Of a DNA stretch of 64,000 nt, positions 62,870 to 64,000 are shown piece by piece. A model generated the notes under the pieces. It worked only from the letters and a program-made list of their open reading frames with translations, was not told where the DNA came from and searched no databases. The stretch is from Phycisphaerae bacterium (GTDB lineage: Bacteria; Planctomycetota; Phycisphaerae; UBA1845). The translations under genes and the position numbers were made by a program. Where the stretch lies: contig JAGFJJ010000046.1 of the NCBI GenBank assembly GCA_024102815.1, forward strand, positions 62,001 to 126,000. Direction: 5' to 3'. Within the stretch, counting starts at the first letter, position 1, and each line of letters opens with the position of its first letter.

Positions 62870-64000
62870 TTAGTTGGCGGTACGAAGTCGTAATCCCTTC
62901 GAAACAAATGCGCGCTCGGCAATCTCAAATAACCCCTGCGCCACGAGCGCGAGCACGGCCGCAGGCAAAGCGCCCTCGAGAATGAGCGCGTAGTTATTCA
63001 AGCGGATACCCGTGAGGATTGGTTGGCCGTAACCGCCGGCACCGATCAGCGCACCGAGCGTCGCAAAGCCGATATTGATCACGGCCGCCGTCTTGACACC
63101 CGCCAGAATGGTGCGCGCCGCTATCGGCAGTTCAATGCGCAGAAGTCGCGCCCTCCTGGTCAAGCCCAAGGCATCGGCGGATTCGCGCAGCGATGGCGAT
63201 ACGTCCTGGAGCCCAGCGTAGACATTGCGCACGAGCGGGAGCAGGCTGTACAGAAACAAGGCCACAATCGCCGGCGGTGATCCGACGCGTCCCAATGGCT
63301 TGATCAGGAGCACGAGCAGCGCGAGCGACGGAATTGTCTGGATGATCCCGACGGTTCCGAGGATGACCTGACCGCCCCGTGGCCGGCGCGCCGCCAGAAT
63401 GCCGAGGGGAATCCCGACGACGATCGCGGCTGCGAGGGAAACAAGGACCAATGTAAGGTGCTCCTTCGTGCGTTGCGCGATGCGCTGCCACGGCGTCTGC
63501 ACGCGAACAGACATCTCCAGCCCCAAGGAATCAGCCAGAAACTCGGCGGCAACCTTGCGGTCCGGCTCCCCATCAATGGTCACACGGGCGTTGAGCCGCC
63601 GCATGGTGCTCGCATCAATCCGGCCTTCGATCCGCCGAAGTGAGGCGATCACTTCCGGCGCGCGGAGTTCAAGGTCCTTGCGGTAGAGATACACGGCATC
63701 ATAAACGGGAAAATGGGCGAGGTTGTCCCCCAGTAGCACGACATCGAACTGCCGAATACGGGCGTCGGTGGAATACACGTCGATAACGTCAATGGAGCCC
63801 TCCGCCAAGGCGGAGTAGGCCAGATCGTGGTTCATGCCACGAACATCCCGCTGAGGGAGCCCGTAGTGATCGCGGAGGCTCGGCCACCCGTCCGCACGAT
63901 CCATGAATTCGTTGCTGAATCCGAAACGGAGATCGGGGTATCCCGCCAGATCGCTGATGTTACGAAGACCCAGGCTCTCAGCGATATCCCGTCGCGTACC
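62870..64000 (-). CDS. Substrate-binding protein/permease fusion of an osmoprotectant-type ABC importer (5' end beyond the window)
   Basis: The frame is open from 64000 and the visible 376 residues lack the N-terminus. Residues up to about 165 match the second lobe of OpuCC/ProX-type betaine-binding domains (FGFSNEFMDRADGWPSLRDHYGL, YSALAEGSIDVIDVYSTDARI, NLAHFPVYDAVYLYRKDLELR). The rest is a ProW/OpuCB-like permease with about five helices and the EAA-type loop LRESADALGLTRRARLLRIELPIA. Order is binding domain then permease. It lies 200 bp upstream of egtB on the same strand. Betaine, choline or ergothioneine-like compounds are plausible; the ATPase gene is not in the window. Confidence 0.88.
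   Translation of the reverse strand, partial: GTRRDIAESLGLRNISDLAGYPDLRFGFSNEFMDRADGWPSLRDHYGLPQRDVRGMNHDLAYSALAEGSIDVIDVYSTDARIRQFDVVLLGDNLAHFPVYDAVYLYRKDLELRAPEVIASLRRIEGRIDASTMRRLNARVTIDGEPDRKVAAEFLADSLGLEMSVRVQTPWQRIAQRTKEHLTLVLVSLAAAIVVGIPLGILAARRPRGGQVILGTVGIIQTIPSLALLVLLIKPLGRVGSPPAIVALFLYSLLPLVRNVYAGLQDVSPSLRESADALGLTRRARLLRIELPIAARTILAGVKTAAVINIGFATLGALIGAGGYGQPILTGIRLNNYALILEGALPAAVLALVAQGLFEIAERAFVSKGLRLRTAN

Overview
The window is high-GC bacterial DNA that reads best as a chromosomal piece of a Planctomycetes (PVC superphylum) genome, possibly Phycisphaerae-like. The evidence is several secreted proteins with dockerin-type Ca-binding repeats, a C-terminal sorting tail of the PTxSEWG/IPTL kind, a very large GreA fused to a helical-repeat region (as in Chlamydia), and heptameric tandem and dispersed repeats between genes. 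No rRNA, CRISPR array, phage or insertion sequence was seen. One tRNA (Gln, TTG) is present.

Layout. 1-3.8 kb: a secreted protein cut by the window edge, a long gene-free gap, and a large VWA/cohesin-like/dockerin protein. 3.9-8.7 kb: guaB, a lipoprotein, a zinc-ribbon membrane protein and guaA (GMP synthesis). 8.7-12.8 kb (minus): an FGE-fold exported protein, murA, prmC and a small exported protein. 13.2-19.8 kb: tRNA-Gln and a housekeeping run, glmU (without most of its acetyltransferase domain), prs, rplY, pth, rpsF, ssb, rplI and dnaB; rpsR is absent from its usual place. 19.9-25.7 kb: a dockerin protein, a GPP34 (GOLPH3-like) protein and a LamG/beta-propeller/dockerin protein. 25.8-34.7 kb: prfB with its programmed +1 frameshift behind a cyclophilin lipoprotein, purB, pyrE, an NhaC-family antiporter, a LolA-like protein and a class V aminotransferase. 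35-38.7 kb: a fusion of a degenerate pseudouridine synthase to an RlmI-type methyltransferase, and a HEAT-repeat protein.

38.8-47.4 kb (plus) and 52.9-60.2 kb (minus) are two surface-polysaccharide operons. The first has a Wzm/Wzt ABC exporter, four glycosyltransferases and two methyltransferases. The second has an O-antigen ligase/polymerase-like protein, a methyltransferase, a flippase, a sulfotransferase, an unrecognised secreted protein and a glycosyltransferase. Between them lie the GreA fusion, a YchF-type GTPase and an S9 peptidase. 60.4-64 kb (minus) holds egtD and egtB (ergothioneine synthesis) behind a betaine-type binding-protein/permease fusion that runs off the end.

Most noteworthy: the pseudouridine-synthase/methyltransferase fusion whose catalytic Asp is Ala; the possible ergothioneine or betaine transporter next to egtBD, with direct repeats in the promoter region; a shared unnamed module in two dockerin proteins; and a repeat that has been read into the C-terminus of PrmC. 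All functional calls come from reading motifs by eye; no database search was run.
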